This document shows, in pieces, positions 21,182-23,179 of a stretch of 23,179 nucleotides of DNA. The stretch covers positions 1 to 23,179 of IMG/VR virus record IMGVR_UViG_3300025616_000042. One strand, 5' to 3'. The notes beneath the pieces were generated by a model, which ran no database searches, was not told the origin of the DNA, and saw only the letters and a list, made by a program, of their open reading frames with translations. The stretch's first letter is position 1, and each line of letters opens with the position of its first letter. Position numbers and translations under genes: made by a program. Source of the stretch: a virus.

Positions 21182-21210
21182 TGTACAAAGTACTTAGTAC
21201 GCAGTATAAT
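21182..21210 (+). promoter_or_regulatory. Early promoter 3 with operator palindrome in the spacer
   Basis: TGTACA (21182-21187), 17 bp, consensus TATAAT (21205-21210), with the perfect palindrome GTACTTAGTAC at 21190-21200. It begins 6 nt after the endonuclease-like gene and drives the 21250-23179 run of small genes. The best consensus match of the three. Confidence 0.8.
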
Positions 21211-21218
21211 AAATTATC

Positions 21219-21231
21219 GTCGTGCAACGAC
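21219..21231 (+). other. Leader hairpin before the 21250 gene
   Basis: Perfect GTCGT / ACGAC stem with GCA loop, followed by CTGACTTAAGGAG. Same placement as the hairpin in the promoter 2 leader. Confidence 0.45.
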
Positions 21232-21249
21232 TGACTTAAGGAGAATGAA

Positions 21250-21426
21250 ATGATTAAGACCCGAGTGCCAGCCCCAGAGCATCAAGTGTGGGCAAGCGTA
21301 ATGCCAATCAAGTATGTGTATACCGAAGCCCTGCTACCTAGGCAAGTGGTAGCTGCGCCTGTCTCACCTATGTGGACGCTGGCTGACGCTGCGTATAATA
21401 CCGCAAGGGGGTGGACCAATGATTGA
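21250..21426 (+). CDS. Small hypothetical phage protein, 58 aa
   Basis: ATG at 21250 has AAGGAGAATGAA upstream; an ATG at 21245 would stop after two codons. The peptide begins MIKTRVPAPEHQVWASVMPI and contains VYTEALLPRQVVAAPVSPMW. It has many Pro and Val and no clear domain. First gene downstream of promoter 3, overlapping the next gene by 8 nt. Not recognised. Confidence 0.6.
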   Translation: MIKTRVPAPEHQVWASVMPIKYVYTEALLPRQVVAAPVSPMWTLADAAYNTARGWTND

Positions 21427-21559
21427 GCTAACCCAACAAATCAACGACCAACTGAACGAGCAGTTGGATGAGATCATCAAACAACTTCAACTTATGCGTG
21501 AAGAGTTTGTAGCACTGGAAGCACGTGCTGCGGCATGGGAGGAAGAATTATGTCATTGA
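21419..21559 (+). CDS. Small coiled-coil phage protein, 46 aa
   Basis: ATG at 21419 has AGGGGGTGG upstream and lies inside the end of the 58-aa gene. The peptide MIELTQQINDQLNEQLDEII, KQLQLMREEFVALEARAAAW ending EEELCH is one amphipathic helix with Leu/Ile heptads, suited to forming a coiled coil. It overlaps the next gene by 10 nt. Function unknown. Confidence 0.6.
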   Translation: MIELTQQINDQLNEQLDEIIKQLQLMREEFVALEARAAAWEEELCH

Positions 21560-21933
21560 TCGAAATAGCTAAGCTTTATAATATAATATCTGCTAAGTTG
21601 CAACATGCGCCTTATGCTTTGAGCATTCGGGAGTTAAATGAAACTCCCGATCTTTCTAGTGAAAGTAACGTACGTATTAGGGATGCCCTAAAGCAACTGC
21701 ATAAAAAAGGCGTTATCCGTAAAGTGCCCGTTAGTTCCCTCAGTGGGAAGGACAAAGTCGGGTATGAGTGGGTTAAGGCAGGGCTGAAGGACGGCGATGT
21801 AATTATCGGACAACCTGTTACCTTAGTTAAGCCCGTAGTGCCAAGTGAGGACATTCGTATTAAAGTGAATGCTGATCAATCTATAACTATTATTACGCGG
21901 TCAATCCGCATTACTGTAGAGGTTCCATTATGA
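21550..21933 (+). CDS. Winged-HTH-like small protein, 127 aa
   Basis: Start at 21550 (MSLIEIAKLYN) has GGGAGGAAGAATT upstream. Residues 1-75 look like a winged helix: LYNIISAKLQHAPYALSIRE, then VRIRDALKQLHKKGVIRKVP as the recognition-type helix and start of the wing, then KVGYEWVKAG. The C-terminal 40 residues are short beta strands (DIRIKVNADQSITIITRSIR). A regulatory DNA-binding role is inferred from the fold pattern. Stop overlaps the next ATG (ATGA). Confidence 0.55.
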   Translation: MSLIEIAKLYNIISAKLQHAPYALSIRELNETPDLSSESNVRIRDALKQLHKKGVIRKVPVSSLSGKDKVGYEWVKAGLKDGDVIIGQPVTLVKPVVPSEDIRIKVNADQSITIITRSIRITVEVPL

Positions 21934-22124
21934 CTGTAGATTATGCAAAACAATTAGAGGCGATTGATACAGATATGTCCCCTGCCGAAAGACAGTTGGC
22001 TATCATCAATGGTATTCAGAACAACTTGGGTATTTTGATTGACATGGTATACAAAATTGAAGCCCGTGTGGCTGAACTTGAAGCACAAAAGTTTGTTGAT
22101 GGATTGGAGGTATCAGATGAATAA
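21930..22124 (+). CDS. Small coiled-coil phage protein, 64 aa
   Basis: Starts within the preceding stop (ATGA) with GAGG upstream. The peptide begins MTVDYAKQLEAIDTDMSPAE and has a helical centre (LGILIDMVYKIEARVAELEA). Highly acidic. No family is recognised. Overlaps the next gene by 8 nt. Confidence 0.55.
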   Translation: MTVDYAKQLEAIDTDMSPAERQLAIINGIQNNLGILIDMVYKIEARVAELEAQKFVDGLEVSDE

Positions 22125-22293
22125 CAAATACTATGAGCCTTGGAACGAGCGCAGTATTAAGTTTCAACGCCAAGACGATTATCCGTATGTACCGTTCGGT
22201 GAGCCACATTCGTTCGACTATGGTAGTTTTGCTGAGCATGTTGTGTGGTGGGGCGTTGCAGCAATAGGAATATGGCTATGGTTTCGGGTGTAA
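22117..22293 (+). CDS. Small membrane protein, 58 aa
   Basis: ATG at 22117 is preceded by TTGGAGGTATCAG. The first 40 residues are polar and aromatic (MNNKYYEPWNERSIKFQRQD, PYVPFGEPHSFDYGSFAE). The last 18 (HVVWWGVAAIGIWLWFRV) are a clear transmembrane helix rich in Trp. With no signal peptide, the N-terminus may be cytoplasmic or outside. A role at the inner membrane, for example in superinfection exclusion or lysis control, is only a possibility. Confidence 0.6.
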   Translation: MNNKYYEPWNERSIKFQRQDDYPYVPFGEPHSFDYGSFAEHVVWWGVAAIGIWLWFRV

Positions 22294-22625
22294 CAGCAGA
22301 GATACAAGCTGTACGTAAGTTAATACTAGCTGAGATTATAAAGACCGACCGTACTGCCGTCTCGCTCATGCGGGATGGCTTTACCCGTTCTCAAGTGCAA
22401 TTAGGTATGCCCGTATTAATTAAAGAAGGCAAAGTGTTTAAGTATGGCGCAGGGCAAAACACCTATTATAGTGTTAATCCCCCGTCAGTACCTCGTGCCC
22501 TGCGTAAGTTAGACCCCATTATTATTCCCGAGGCGTATAACAGTTTTGAATTAGCCTTCCGCATGGGCTATACTGATATTGTCCCTGCTGTGGGTAGAGT
22601 GTTTAAAGGAGCTATGAATATATGA
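22278..22625 (+). CDS. Winged-HTH-like small protein, 115 aa
   Basis: I prefer ATG at 22278 (MVSGVTAEIQ), with AGGAA 7 nt upstream, over ATG 22272, where the same box would be too close. The centre reads LILAEIIKTDRTAVSLMRDG, FTRSQVQLGMPVLIKEGKVF and KYGAGQNTYYSV, a helix-turn-helix followed by a wing. The C-terminal 45 residues are Pro-rich then helical (NSFELAFRMGYTDIVPAVG). Overlaps the membrane-protein gene by 16 nt and the next gene by ATGA. Likely a second small regulator. Confidence 0.55.
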   Translation: MVSGVTAEIQAVRKLILAEIIKTDRTAVSLMRDGFTRSQVQLGMPVLIKEGKVFKYGAGQNTYYSVNPPSVPRALRKLDPIIIPEAYNSFELAFRMGYTDIVPAVGRVFKGAMNI

Positions 22626-22954
22626 CACAACATAAATGGCACAAAGAAATAAAAGCGTGGGCTGATGGTGCTGATATTGAAGTATCAATGTTATGCCAAA
22701 CTGGTCATGGCGAATGGGGTTGGTCTGAATGGACAGCAGATATAAATCCTGAATGGGAAATAGTTGAATATCAGTACCGCATCAAGCAACAACCAGTAGA
22801 AGTAGTTGCATCAGCCCACGCTTTTAGGTTTAAAGAGAAGAAGTATTTGTATGCGTATATTGATACTAGGTTTGGGAAAATTGAATTTAGTACAGAATGG
22901 GATAAAACTTCAGCAATGCCCCTATTAGGAAAGATTGAGGTACAAGATGACTAA
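22622..22954 (+). CDS. Conserved phage protein (WHKEIKAWADGA family), 110 aa
   Basis: Starts MTQHKWHKEIKAWADGADIE. Continues with WGWSEWTADINPEWEIVEYQ followed by YRIK, a pattern ('H..EIKAWADGA.I......W....NP.W....YRIK') seen in very many phage accessory proteins of unknown function. The C-terminal half has RFKEKKYLYAYIDTRFGKIE. ATG lies in an ATGA overlap with the preceding gene; GGAG is 8 nt upstream. Probably a small single-domain beta protein. Confidence 0.7.
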   Translation: MTQHKWHKEIKAWADGADIEVSMLCQTGHGEWGWSEWTADINPEWEIVEYQYRIKQQPVEVVASAHAFRFKEKKYLYAYIDTRFGKIEFSTEWDKTSAMPLLGKIEVQDD

Positions 22955-23179
22955 AGACGAAGCATTAAAAATGGCGATTGAAGCGTTGCTATATGGAACA
23001 GACCATACAAAGGCAGTTAAGGCTTGCAAAGAAGCACTAGAACAACCAACTACTCAAGAACTTTATGACAATGGTGGAAACATGACTATTACTACGCAAT
23101 CCTTGACGCACGTTATTGGGCTAGATAATAAGGGATACGAGGCGGTAGTAAAACTGCAATCACCCCTCTACACCCACCC
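22947..23179 (+). CDS. Small phage protein, N-terminal 77 aa (runs off right edge)
   Basis: ATG at 22947 has TGAGGTACAAG upstream and overlaps the preceding stop by 8 nt. Open to the window end. Begins MTKDEALKMAIEALLYGTDH, then TKAVKACKEALEQPTTQELY, a short helical repeat-like N-terminus common in phage accessory proteins ('MTK.EAL..A.EAL...ACKEALEQP'). The rest (GGNMTITTQSLTHVIGLDNK and on) is not recognised. Function unknown. Confidence 0.6.
   Translation, partial: MTKDEALKMAIEALLYGTDHTKAVKACKEALEQPTTQELYDNGGNMTITTQSLTHVIGLDNKGYEAVVKLQSPLYTH

Noticed and set aside
1-23179. Prophage attachment site or integrase
   Set aside because: No integrase, excisionase or host-like flank is in the window, so lysogeny cannot be claimed.

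Overview
The window is part of a tailed double-stranded DNA bacteriophage (Caudoviricetes) genome, or of a prophage or metagenome-assembled phage contig. It carries a complete packaging and head-assembly module (small and large terminase, portal, scaffold, major capsid protein). There are no rRNA, tRNA or host housekeeping genes, no integrase and no CRISPR array. Shine-Dalgarno sequences (GGAG/AGGA) and sigma70-like promoters point to a bacterial, probably Gram-negative host. The host cannot be named from the sequence alone.

Layout. Everything from 1 to 15634 is on the minus strand, read right to left: TerS, TerL, a 1181-aa multidomain protein, portal, two microgenes (41 and 60 aa), a GroES-like co-chaperonin, scaffold, a 180-aa conserved protein, a decoration-like protein, the major capsid protein, a CUUCGG hairpin, four small virion-type proteins, a DUF6496 microprotein, a head-tail adaptor-like protein with a discoidin-like insert, a 100-aa Cys protein, and the start of a tail fibre gene that runs off the left edge. 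Genes are packed with TAATG, ATGA or 8-nt overlaps, as in one late operon. A leftward promoter candidate (15733-15761) lies upstream of TerS.

The region 15635-16131 is a divergent intergenic segment. It contains an unexplained GC-rich, hairpin-dense island next to the terminase genes. On the plus strand follows a 121-aa possible HTH protein with a textbook terminator, then an 800-bp largely non-coding region (AT-rich tract, direct repeats, palindromes, one possible 18-aa peptide). After that come early-type genes: an AP2-domain protein, three operons of small conserved phage proteins including a DUF932/TIGR03299 protein and an MGYTHY-family protein, an endonuclease-like protein with its start codon locked in a 12-bp hairpin, and a run of eight tightly overlapping small genes to the right edge.

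The most notable regulatory pattern is a recurring cassette in front of three plus-strand operons. Each has a TGTACA -35 box, exactly 17 bp, and a TATAAT-like -10 box. In two of the three the spacer contains the perfect palindrome GTACTTAGTAC. Further ACTTAG-centred palindromes cluster in the intergenic regions around the 121-aa gene. I infer an early-gene regulon controlled by a phage repressor or activator, possibly that 121-aa protein or the AP2 protein. All functions are read from sequence motifs and memory of families; no database search was run.
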